In this document: in pieces, positions 25,367 to 33,297 of the stretch
How positions within the stretch are numbered: the first letter of the stretch is position 1
Layout of the letters: each line of letters starts with the position of its first letter
Assembly: GCA_028281045.1 (NCBI GenBank)
Contig: JANQKP010000002.1
Coordinates: 1 to 42,827, forward strand
From: Candidatus Altimarinota bacterium
GTDB taxonomy: Bacteria > Patescibacteriota > Gracilibacteria > UM-FILTER-43-11
DNA length: 42,827 bases
Reading direction: 5' to 3'
The notes under the pieces: model-generated
What the model saw: only the letters and a program-made list of their open reading frames with translations
What the model was told of the DNA's origin: nothing
The model's database searches: none
Position numbers and translations under genes: made by a program

Positions 25367-25478
25367 GGTTGGTCGTAGATAGGTAGCAAAGCTGTTACGA
25401 GAGAATCATCCGTAGATAATGGAACTGGCTACCTACGAACCACCCTCCTAAATTCCCCCCAGCTGGGGTCTTTTTTTT
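25367..25478 (+). ncRNA. Candidate structured small RNA or riboswitch
   Basis: About 110 bases between a good promoter and a strong terminator. The ends pair: GGTAGC (25382-25387) with GCTACC (25428-25433), and outside it TGGTCGTA (25370-25377) with TACGAACCA (25434-25442), with single-base and 4-base bulges. The terminator is CCCC-AGCT-GGGG (25457-25468) with eight T from 25471. It does not match tRNA, 4.5S/SRP, tmRNA or RNase P RNA by eye. It lies 33 bases before exoIII, so it is either an independent sRNA or a terminator-type leader controlling that gene. Confidence 0.6.
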
Positions 25479-25510
25479 ATCTATTTTTTCGTGCTAAACT
25501 TTCTTTTGTT

Positions 25511-26293
25511 ATGTCCAAAAGAAATTACAACATCATCAGCTGGAATGTGAATGGAATAAGGGCCGTACAAAAGAAAGGCTTTTTAGACTGGTTAGACACA
25601 GAAAGCCCAGACATTTTGTTTCTGCAAGAAACCAAGGCGCAGCCGGAGCAGCTGGATGGAGAACTGGTGTATCCCATGGGATACCACACGTATTTTCACA
25701 GTGCTTCTGTGAAAAAAGGATACAGCGGCGTAGCCCTGTATTCCAAAGAAGAACCTCTTGAGGTTATAAAAGGCATGGGTATTGAAAAATTCGACGGTGA
25801 AGGCCGCGTGATTGGCGCTGAATACAAAGATTTTGTGGTGTTTGGGGTGTATTTTCCTAATGGAAAACGCGATATAGATCGCCTGAATTATAAGCTGGAG
25901 TTTTATAATGAATTCTTAAAGTTTGTAGACGGTTATAAAAAGAAAGGAAAGAAAGTGATTTTCTCTGGTGATGTGAATACGGCGCATAAAGAAATAGACC
26001 TTTCACGTCCTAAAGAGAACGTAAAAGTCTCTGGATTTATGCCTGTAGAACGCAAGTGGATTGATCAGGTGATTGAGCACGGATATATAGATACCCTTCG
26101 TGAATTCCACGAAGAACCTGAGATTTACACCTGGTTTGATTTTAAAACAAGGGGTAGAGAGCGGAACGTAGGCTGGAGAATTGATTATTTCTTCATTCAA
26201 GAAGAACTGAAAAAACACATGACAGACGCCTTTACATTGCAAGATGTGATGGGCTCTGACCACATCCCTGTGGGGATTAAATTGACTTTTTAA
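25511..26293 (+). CDS. xth: Exodeoxyribonuclease III / AP endonuclease
   Basis: 260 residues, standard length. All family motifs are seen: ISWNVNGIRA, LFLQETKA (metal Glu), GYSGVALYSK, GVYFPNG, FSGDVNTAH (catalytic Asp/Asn), WRIDYFF and the final MGSDHIPV (catalytic His). It cuts DNA 5' to abasic sites, acting after glycosylases such as the MutY encoded 15 kb away. No Shine-Dalgarno; a -10-like TAAACT lies 12 bases before the start. Confidence 0.96.
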   Translation: MSKRNYNIISWNVNGIRAVQKKGFLDWLDTESPDILFLQETKAQPEQLDGELVYPMGYHTYFHSASVKKGYSGVALYSKEEPLEVIKGMGIEKFDGEGRVIGAEYKDFVVFGVYFPNGKRDIDRLNYKLEFYNEFLKFVDGYKKKGKKVIFSGDVNTAHKEIDLSRPKENVKVSGFMPVERKWIDQVIEHGYIDTLREFHEEPEIYTWFDFKTRGRERNVGWRIDYFFIQEELKKHMTDAFTLQDVMGSDHIPVGIKLTF

Positions 26294-26310
26294 TAGGGTA
26301 AATCTAAACT
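26282..26310 (+). promoter_or_regulatory. Promoter TTGACT-N17-TAAACT for FTR1
   Basis: -35 TTGACT (26282-26287, inside the end of exoIII), 17-base spacer, -10 TAAACT (26305-26310). The leader to the FTR1 ATG would be about 34 bases. Confidence 0.65.
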
Positions 26311-26350
26311 GACGTTACTTTATTTATTTCATTAACATACACGCTCAGCT

Positions 26351-27157
26351 ATGTTTGAAAGTTTTCTAATCGTATTCCGTGAAAGCTTAGAGGCCGCCCT
26401 TATTGTAGGGATTGTAATGGCCTTTTTGAAAAAGAACGGAAAACAAGCGCTTTATCCGCTTGTACTTACCTCTATTGGGGCCGCTATTGGGGCCAGCCTC
26501 TTTGGAGCTTTTCTATTTAGCCTCATTGCCGGTGGCTTCACAGGCTCTAACGAAGCAATCTTCGAGGGAATCACTATGATTTTAGCCTCAGGATTCCTGA
26601 CTTATATGATTGTGTGGCTCTACCAGCAAAAGAATGCCAAAAAGGCCTTAGAGGCCAAATTAATGCAGCATACAGACACGGTGCATAAGGCAGGTCTTTT
26701 CTTTTTAGTCTTCTTCGCGATTCTACGCGAGGGGATTGAAACCGTACTCTTTATGAACGCTATTGCCTTTAATACAGGGCAAGTGGCGCTTTGGGGAGGT
26801 TTCCTAGGGTTGTTTGCAGCCCTTGTTATTGGATACCTACTCTTTGTGGTAGAAATCAGACTTCCTATTAAAAAATTCTTCCAATTCTCTGGAATCATGC
26901 TTATTTTCTTCGCCGCAGGGCTTCTAGCTCATGGGGTACATGAACTTCAAGAAGCAGGGATTGTGCCGATCATCGTAGAGCATCTTTACGATATCAATCA
27001 CATTTTCAATGAGAAGAGTACAGCAGGGGAATTTGCTAAGGGAATCTTTGGTTACAACGGGAATCCTTCTCTTATAGAAATTGCCGTTTATCTAGCTTAC
27101 CTAGGCGCTGCCTTTAAACTGTTCTTTGAACCTAAGAAAGCAGTTATTAAGGCGTAA
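26351..27157 (+). CDS. FTR1-family iron permease
   Basis: 268 residues with about seven membrane helices. Two REGLE-type motifs needed for Fe binding are present as RESLEAAL (about 10-17) and REGIETVLF (about 126-134). FTR1/EfeU proteins carry Fe3+ or Fe2+ across the cytoplasmic membrane, usually with an oxidase or EfeO partner; none is encoded nearby. Confidence 0.92.
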   Translation: MFESFLIVFRESLEAALIVGIVMAFLKKNGKQALYPLVLTSIGAAIGASLFGAFLFSLIAGGFTGSNEAIFEGITMILASGFLTYMIVWLYQQKNAKKALEAKLMQHTDTVHKAGLFFLVFFAILREGIETVLFMNAIAFNTGQVALWGGFLGLFAALVIGYLLFVVEIRLPIKKFFQFSGIMLIFFAAGLLAHGVHELQEAGIVPIIVEHLYDINHIFNEKSTAGEFAKGIFGYNGNPSLIEIAVYLAYLGAAFKLFFEPKKAVIKA

Positions 27158-27161
27158 TTCC

Positions 27162-27189
27162 TTGACACTTACCGTATAGGCGTTATAGA
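27162..27189 (+). promoter_or_regulatory. Promoter TTGACA-N16-TATAGA
   Basis: -35 TTGACA (27162-27167) and -10 TATAGA (27184-27189), 34 bases before the start of the 45-residue protein. Confidence 0.6.
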
Positions 27190-27223
27190 CTGACCTCCGT
27201 TATTTACTTATTTTAGACCTGAA

Positions 27224-27361
27224 ATGACTAATAAATCTTCTAGCAAACAGCATGGACTTGTGGGTAATATTCGCCCAAAGAGCAAGCTTAGAAAGAGAGC
27301 GAATAAGGCAAAAGCTAATGCACGCAAAGCAGAACGTCGTGCGGCTTTAAAAACGGACTAG
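27224..27361 (+). CDS. 45-residue highly basic protein
   Basis: Starts MTNKSSSKQHGLVGN and continues with Lys/Arg/Ala-rich helix (RPKSKLRKRANKAK, ARKAERRAALKTD), stop TAG. About 15 of 45 residues are Lys or Arg, with few acids. It has its own promoter. The composition suggests RNA, ribosome or DNA binding, like small ribosomal proteins, but no family is recognised. Confidence 0.65.
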   Translation: MTNKSSSKQHGLVGNIRPKSKLRKRANKAKANARKAERRAALKTD

Positions 27362-27381
27362 AAAAAAAGCGAATAAAATAG

Positions 27382-27574
27382 TTGACAAACCGTTAAAAAT
27401 TGTTTATTATAGCATCCTTTACAGTCGCCTCGAGATATAGAGTTTCGCTTTAATAAGCCAAAAAGTCCTTACTCGAGTACATCTTATCAATAAACTTGAC
27501 GACTAGTAAAATTCTTTATATCGTAAGAAACAGTTAAAGTTCCCCCTAATTAACGACCTAACCTTTTTATCAAT
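27382..27574 (+). promoter_or_regulatory. Promoter and long leader of the sigma4/HARE-HTH regulator
   Basis: TTGACA (27382-27387), 17 bases, TATTAT (27405-27410), then about 158 bases before the ATG, the longest native leader in the window. Two CTCGAG palindromes lie in it. A second weaker promoter is possible (TTGACG near 27498). A long leader suggests control after transcription starts. Confidence 0.6.
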
Positions 27575-28675
27575 ATGAGTCAAAGTACGCAAGATACTAA
27601 CGCCGCTCTCGCTGTTCTTCAACAGAAGAACCTAAACCTGAAAGAAGTGATTGAGGACATGTTCCTTGTTCTTACGGACAAAGAGAAAGATGTCATCATT
27701 AAACGTTTCAGTCTAGACAATAAGCCGAGACAAACTTTAGATAAAATTGGTCGTCATTACTCAGTGACTCGTGAACGTATTCGTCAGATTGAAAACATTG
27801 CTTTAAATAAGCTTCGCAGAACTGTTAGTAACACTAAGCTACGTCTTATTAACCGTCTTGCGAAGGATTTCATCATCGAAGAAGGTGGGGTAATGCTTGA
27901 AAGCGATATCATCAATAAAATTCTTCAATCGATTTACTCTACGTCTAAAGTAGACGACAAGATCATCGTACTTGCTCTTAACTGTGATGTAGATCTTCGT
28001 AAATCAGATCGCACTTCAACTTCTGAAGCGTTCTGGATGCTGAAAGAAATCTCTCTTGGAGATGTAAATCAAATCACTGATTCAGCTATTTCTACTCTGA
28101 AAAAGCACGGAGAAGTGATGAGTGAAGAACAAGTGATCTCTGCTGTCGTAAATCTTCCTAAATTCAAAGGGAAAAAGATCAACGCTAGCCTAATCATCTC
28201 TTGTCTTAAAACAGACAAGCGTGCTCGCCAAGTGGAACAATCTTGGGGACTTATGGAATGGCGTCATGTTAATCCACGTTCTATTCGTGATAAAGCAGCG
28301 ATCGTTCTTGAAAAAGCTAAACAACCTCTTCATTTCGTCGAAATTGCCAACCGTATTGCTGAAGTTGGATTCGATAAGAAAATGGTTACTGTACAAGCGG
28401 TTCACAATGAACTGATCCGTTACGATCAATTCGTACTTGTGGGACGCGGTCTATACGCTCTATCTAAATGGGGATACAAACCAGGTACTGTAGCTGATGT
28501 TATCGAAGATCTTCTAGATAAAAACGGAGCAATGACTAAAAAGCAAATCGTTGAAGAAGTGCTTAAACAACGTAACGTTAAAGTGGGAACGATCAGTCTA
28601 AACTTACAAAAAACTGAACACTTCGTTCGTGTTGGTCGTGCGGTTTATGACCTAGATGCTTCTAAGAAAAAATAA
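27575..28675 (+). CDS. Sigma-region-4 / HARE-HTH fusion regulator
   Basis: 366 residues. Residues 25-90 are a sigma70 region 4 helix-turn-helix (LTDKEKDVIIKRFSLDN, then TLDKIGRHYSVTRERIRQIE), which normally contacts the -35. Region 2 is absent, so it is not a complete sigma factor. A middle helical section (100-220) is followed by a HARE-HTH winged helix (about 225-275, AAIVLEKAKQPLHFVEIANRI) and a second winged helix (280-360). HARE-HTH is also found in the RNA polymerase delta subunit of Firmicutes. Probably a transcription regulator binding the polymerase or promoters. It precedes the pilin/PKD cluster but is separated by a terminator. Confidence 0.85.
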   Translation: MSQSTQDTNAALAVLQQKNLNLKEVIEDMFLVLTDKEKDVIIKRFSLDNKPRQTLDKIGRHYSVTRERIRQIENIALNKLRRTVSNTKLRLINRLAKDFIIEEGGVMLESDIINKILQSIYSTSKVDDKIIVLALNCDVDLRKSDRTSTSEAFWMLKEISLGDVNQITDSAISTLKKHGEVMSEEQVISAVVNLPKFKGKKINASLIISCLKTDKRARQVEQSWGLMEWRHVNPRSIRDKAAIVLEKAKQPLHFVEIANRIAEVGFDKKMVTVQAVHNELIRYDQFVLVGRGLYALSKWGYKPGTVADVIEDLLDKNGAMTKKQIVEEVLKQRNVKVGTISLNLQKTEHFVRVGRAVYDLDASKKK

Positions 28676-28700
28676 GCATTATCCAAATTAGAAATTGAAG

Positions 28701-28725
28701 CCCGGAGCCAGTCTCCGGGTTTTTT
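28701..28725 (+). terminator. Terminator after the regulator
   Basis: Perfect stem CCCGGAG (28701-28707) / CTCCGGG (28713-28719) with loop CCAGT, followed by six T. Confidence 0.93.
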
Positions 28726-28736
28726 GTTTATAGGCC

Positions 28737-28765
28737 TTGCTTTTTGGGCTTATTTTTGGTATAAT
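28737..28765 (+). promoter_or_regulatory. Promoter TTGCTT-N17-TATAAT of the pilin/PKD cluster
   Basis: -35 TTGCTT (28737-28742), 17-base spacer, perfect -10 TATAAT (28760-28765), 28 bases before the ATG at 28794. The leader is A-rich with no Shine-Dalgarno site. Confidence 0.75.
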
Positions 28766-28793
28766 TATTAGATTTAAAAAGTTCAAAACAAAT

Positions 28794-29288
28794 ATGAAAA
28801 GCGCTATTAACAAACTAACCACAGCTACTGCTCTCCTGATTTTCACAGTTCCTACAGTGGTAAAAGCGGCTATTTTTTCTGCCGGAGAAACCGTAGGACT
28901 TTGTCTTAGAAATCCAGACGCAGCAGATTGTGCTGGGGTAGATTGTACTAGTTCAGACTTTGCGACAAACCCGCTTTGTCTTTCTGAAACTCGCGCAGGA
29001 GCTGGATTCATTGGAGATTCTCTTCAAGGATCTGGAGTAACGAATACCACGAACTTCGCAAGCCTTGTGATTCAGTGGATCAACTTCTTCCTGCCGTACC
29101 TTTCGCTAGCGGCTTTTGTAGGATTTGTTTATGCCGGTTTCCTATACGTGACTGCGTTTGGAAACGACGAGCAACTTCAAAAATCTAAAAAGATTCTTAT
29201 CTGGTCTATTGTGGGATTAATCCTTGTGATTTCTTCATTCACAATCGTGCAATTCTTTACTGTAGATCTAGTCGAAGGACTTTCATAA
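28794..29288 (+). CDS. T4SS-pilin-like (TrbC/VirB2-type) membrane protein
   Basis: 164 residues from the ATG at 28794, chosen because it follows the promoter and opens a signal peptide (MKSAINKLTTATALLIFTVP, cleaved near VKA). A Cys-containing linker follows, then two membrane helices (about 95-115 and 130-155) joined by FGNDEQLQKSKK. This two-helix layout matches the T4SS_pilin family widespread in CPR genomes. Whether it forms a pilus is unproven. The next gene follows by 7 bases. Confidence 0.8.
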   Translation: MKSAINKLTTATALLIFTVPTVVKAAIFSAGETVGLCLRNPDAADCAGVDCTSSDFATNPLCLSETRAGAGFIGDSLQGSGVTNTTNFASLVIQWINFFLPYLSLAAFVGFVYAGFLYVTAFGNDEQLQKSKKILIWSIVGLILVISSFTIVQFFTVDLVEGLS

Positions 29289-29295
29289 AAAACAA

Positions 29296-32200
29296 ATGAA
29301 AAAATTAACCCTTAAAACCATTGGAAAAATTCTAGGAGTGCTGCTTGTTGCTGTACTTCTTGTGAATTTTGCCCCAGAAACGCTGGCGAATAACGCCGCG
29401 CTTTCTGAAGGGGGACAAGGGCTTGCGATTCCTACTGGAGATGCACAACTTTCTAGTGATATTCGCCAAGACAGAAGTCTTGGAGAACTGATCACATTAA
29501 TGGTGAACTTCTTCACTGGATTCCTTGGATTCATTGCCGTGATTGTATTCATTTACGCTGGTGTCCTCATGGTGGTTGCTGGTGGAAACGATGAACAGAT
29601 CACCAAGGCCAAAAAAATCATGACCTACGCCGCTATTGGTCTACTGGTTGTAATTCTAAGCTTCTCTATTGTGAGCTTTATTACCTCAGCTGGACAAGGT
29701 GGGGGACTAGATCAAGATGATACCCAGCTTGAATGTGGATACTTAGACGAAAACGCTTCACTGATAGAATGTTCTGAAGGACTGGTTTGTCTTGCTGGTA
29801 AGTGTGTGACCTCAGACGGTGTTTCTGGAACTGGAGGGTTCCAAGATCAGCCGGAAGGGGTAGTGACCTCAGGTCCAAGCGTGCCAGTTTTTGAAGAAAA
29901 CCTAGATCAAATTGACGATGGTCTTGCAGACCTACAAGATGCCTTCACGAACCTAGCTTCTGATGTGCAAGATCTGCCCGCAGAAGACCGTGAAGATGTA
30001 CAAGAAATTCTAAACTCTCCTGGAGATCTAAACGATAAACAAGCTCGTCTTGAAGATCTTCTGGATGCAACGAATGATCCTGAAGTAGCGGAGCTACTCG
30101 ATAGAATCATCCGTGGAATTCAGCGTCTTGAATTTATTAAGAGAGAATTTGAAAAATTCAGAGATAATATGCCAGAATCTGATGCGATCAATCAGGCTTA
30201 TGCAGACACTGCAGAAGCTCTAAATGATCTGATCGATGATCCAGATAGTTCTGTGAAATTACGTCGCTTTGAATCTGAATACAGAGCCCTTAAAGACATT
30301 GTGAATAAATTCCCGGTGGTAGAAGCGCGTATCCGTGCTTTCCCTGGAGAAGACAATGTACCATTCACAGTAACCCTTGATGGACTGAATTCAATCGATC
30401 CTACAGGAGGAACCATTAGTGATTACAAATGGTCTTTCCTAGATAACTCTGGAAATGAAATTAGCCTAGGTTCTGAACCTGTGGTGACTCGTGAATTTAC
30501 AGAGCCTAACACGTATTCTATTAGATTACGTGCCTCTACGTCTCAAACAGACGCTGGTGGATTTAAAACGGCTGCAGATGGTCTATCTGTAATTCGTATT
30601 AAAGCCAATCCACCTTCTTCACAAGTGGAATTCCTTATTAATGGTAAAGAAGTAACTGATGTATACCATATCACCCTTGAAGAAGCAGAAGCAGGGCTTA
30701 CGTTTGATCCTACTCGTACTTCTGCGGCTCTTGGACGCACCGTTGAAGAATACAACTGGAGCTTTGGAGACACGACTTCTGAAAAAAGAACTACTCCAGG
30801 AGCGGTAGTGCATAGCTACACTTCTGCTGGAGAATACTTTGTGCAACTTGAAGCGACCGATAACATTGGAAATAAAGATCGTAAGATCGTGAAACTCTTT
30901 GTTAAGTCTGTAGCGGCTGACATTGATGTAACCCCTAAAGAAGGAAACGTAAATACAGAATTCACCTTTAGAGGTCTTGAGTCTCGCTCTGACCTTGGAG
31001 CCATTAATGAATATGAATGGGATATTCAAGATGCTGAAGGACGCACGATTGCTGACAGTGAAGAAGAAGTCTTCACGTACAGCTTCGAGCGCCCAGGAAC
31101 CTACCGTATACAATTAATAGTAACGGACTTCTCGGGACAAAGAGATACTATTTTAGAAACCGTTAAAATTGAATCTCGTGACCCTGTCGCGAACTTCACG
31201 GCAGAAGCCCGTGAAAGCAATCATCCTAATCGTATTGAATTCAATGCGATTGATTCATACGATCCAGACGAAGGAGATTCTATTACTTACTCTTGGGACT
31301 TTGACGGAGACGGAGACTTTGACGTTGTAGACTCAGAAGATATTCAAATTGAACATATATATAATAGAGTAGGAGAGTTCCGTGCTCGTCTTCAAGTACA
31401 AGATCAGTTTGGAAAAATAGACCTTGTAGAAAAAGAAGTGAATGTAGATTCTATTCTTTCTGCGGATATCGAGCTGCCTAAACGCGCTGGTATTGTGGGA
31501 GAAGAGATGGAATTTAAAGTGGTGAACTCAAATGCTGAAGCTTACCTTTGGGAATTTGGAGATGGACAAACCACAAGCACTGAAGAAGATGAAGTGACTT
31601 ACACTTATACTCAAAAAGGGAAGTATAAAGTTAAACTGAACTTCTTTGATGACGATGATAACGACAACACAGATACCACTACTATTATTATAGGAGATGG
31701 GGAAGAGCCAATTGCTGCTCTAGATCTTCTTATTGATGATAGAAACCCTAGAATCGTTGAAGACCTTTGTGGAGAAGATAAAGATGGTGTACGTGTAACA
31801 CGTGCAGACCTGATTCGTTTCTCTGCAAGCAATTCAGTGAACACTGATGGATCTGGAAGACTCCTCTCTTACGATTGGAAATTCTCTAACGGAGACTCTG
31901 ATTCTAAACGTGAGTTTAATCACAGATTCACAGAACTAAGCACAGGAAACTCTTGTATAGAAGTATCTCTTGCCGTTCGTGATCAGATTCAAGGAGGAGT
32001 GAGTGAAGAAGATGTGATGTACTTCCGTGTTGAAAATGAAGTGCCAAGCATCACTGATCTTGTGATTGATGCTGGAACAGCAGAGCTTGTAACTCCTGCC
32101 AAGGTAAAACTTAAAGTGGTTACTCCTAAAGATGTAGACGGTAATATTAAGAAGTATAAATGGTATTACTTCGTAGAAGGAGATGAGGATGAACAGCTAG

Positions 32201-33297
32201 GAACTCATTTCACTACCATGCCTGAAACTGAAATGGTGATCACCGCAGAAGGAGAAGCGGATGTTAAAAACAATATCTTCTTTAATGTAGAAGTGATTGA
32301 TAACGACGGTGGTACTTATGATGCTACAGAACGTTTTGGAGATGTTTCTTCTCTAGAGGTTACTAATGGGCCAAACCTTAGCCCTGTGGTGGACTTTAGT
32401 GTAGATAAAACCACGATCTCTGTAGGAGATAGTATTACCTTTGTATCTAGCTCTTATGATCCACAAGGAGATGAGCTAAGTAATACAGATTACCGTTGGG
32501 ACTTTGACGGAGATGGAGAGTTTGATGACAGTTCGTCTGGACCTCAAGTTAATCGTCAGTTCAATACTCCAGGGGAATACGAAGTACGCCTTAAAGTGAC
32601 TCACAGAGGACTTTCTACCTCTGCGGTTAAGAAGATCTTTGTGCAACCAACACAATCTCTACCACAAGCGGCGTTCACTTATAAAATAGAAGGAAATACC
32701 GTGATCTTTGACGGAATTCATTCTCGTTTCGATCCAGATCTTGAAGATACAACCCTTAGATTTGAATGGGACTTTGATGTCGACGATGATGCCAACGGAA
32801 ATGGTATCAATGACGATGACATTCAATCTCAAGACCTTAAACCAAGCTTTACTTATCTTGAAAAGAAAGCGTACAGAGTGCGCCTGATTGTAAAAGATAC
32901 TCTTGGTATGCAAGGGGTTGTGGTTCGTGATGTAGATCTAAACCTAAATGAACAGCAACTACTAGAAAATAGTTACTCTACGCTGAATGTTACTTCTAAT
33001 ACGCAAGCGCTTACCACGCTTAGTCTGAATGTGATTCCAGCTGAAATGCTAGTAGGGCAAACCGCAGATGTAACGGCGATTGTGCTTAATGCAGACGGAA
33101 CTCCATATAACGGAGAAGTATTCTTTGAAATTCTAGAAGGGGCTGGAGAACTGACTCCAAACCCAGTAGAAGCCACTGATTCTCGCGCCACTGCGATTTT
33201 CACGGCTACAGATCCTGGAGAAGTTAAACTTCAAGTTCGTGCCACTAATACGATCTTCGGAGAACTTGTTGAACAAGCTAATATTAATGTCCGCTAA
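29296..33297 (+). CDS. Giant surface protein: pilin-like N-terminus plus PKD repeats
   Basis: 1333 residues. A signal peptide (about 8-31) and two helices (65-86, 98-118) joined by GGNDEQITKAKK repeat the layout of the preceding pilin-like protein. A Cys-rich knot (LECGYLDENASLIECSEG) and a charged helical stretch (190-345) follow. From about 346 to 1225 there are roughly eight PKD-type beta-sandwiches, several with the calcium-loop signature WDFDGDG. The C-terminal 100 residues resemble an invasin/BIG-1 Ig domain. An extracellular fibre or adhesin anchored by its N-terminus is the likely role. Stop overlaps the next start (TAATG). Confidence 0.85.
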   Translation: MKKLTLKTIGKILGVLLVAVLLVNFAPETLANNAALSEGGQGLAIPTGDAQLSSDIRQDRSLGELITLMVNFFTGFLGFIAVIVFIYAGVLMVVAGGNDEQITKAKKIMTYAAIGLLVVILSFSIVSFITSAGQGGGLDQDDTQLECGYLDENASLIECSEGLVCLAGKCVTSDGVSGTGGFQDQPEGVVTSGPSVPVFEENLDQIDDGLADLQDAFTNLASDVQDLPAEDREDVQEILNSPGDLNDKQARLEDLLDATNDPEVAELLDRIIRGIQRLEFIKREFEKFRDNMPESDAINQAYADTAEALNDLIDDPDSSVKLRRFESEYRALKDIVNKFPVVEARIRAFPGEDNVPFTVTLDGLNSIDPTGGTISDYKWSFLDNSGNEISLGSEPVVTREFTEPNTYSIRLRASTSQTDAGGFKTAADGLSVIRIKANPPSSQVEFLINGKEVTDVYHITLEEAEAGLTFDPTRTSAALGRTVEEYNWSFGDTTSEKRTTPGAVVHSYTSAGEYFVQLEATDNIGNKDRKIVKLFVKSVAADIDVTPKEGNVNTEFTFRGLESRSDLGAINEYEWDIQDAEGRTIADSEEEVFTYSFERPGTYRIQLIVTDFSGQRDTILETVKIESRDPVANFTAEARESNHPNRIEFNAIDSYDPDEGDSITYSWDFDGDGDFDVVDSEDIQIEHIYNRVGEFRARLQVQDQFGKIDLVEKEVNVDSILSADIELPKRAGIVGEEMEFKVVNSNAEAYLWEFGDGQTTSTEEDEVTYTYTQKGKYKVKLNFFDDDDNDNTDTTTIIIGDGEEPIAALDLLIDDRNPRIVEDLCGEDKDGVRVTRADLIRFSASNSVNTDGSGRLLSYDWKFSNGDSDSKREFNHRFTELSTGNSCIEVSLAVRDQIQGGVSEEDVMYFRVENEVPSITDLVIDAGTAELVTPAKVKLKVVTPKDVDGNIKKYKWYYFVEGDEDEQLGTHFTTMPETEMVITAEGEADVKNNIFFNVEVIDNDGGTYDATERFGDVSSLEVTNGPNLSPVVDFSVDKTTISVGDSITFVSSSYDPQGDELSNTDYRWDFDGDGEFDDSSSGPQVNRQFNTPGEYEVRLKVTHRGLSTSAVKKIFVQPTQSLPQAAFTYKIEGNTVIFDGIHSRFDPDLEDTTLRFEWDFDVDDDANGNGINDDDIQSQDLKPSFTYLEKKAYRVRLIVKDTLGMQGVVVRDVDLNLNEQQLLENSYSTLNVTSNTQALTTLSLNVIPAEMLVGQTADVTAIVLNADGTPYNGEVFFEILEGAGELTPNPVEATDSRATAIFTATDPGEVKLQVRATNTIFGELVEQANINVR

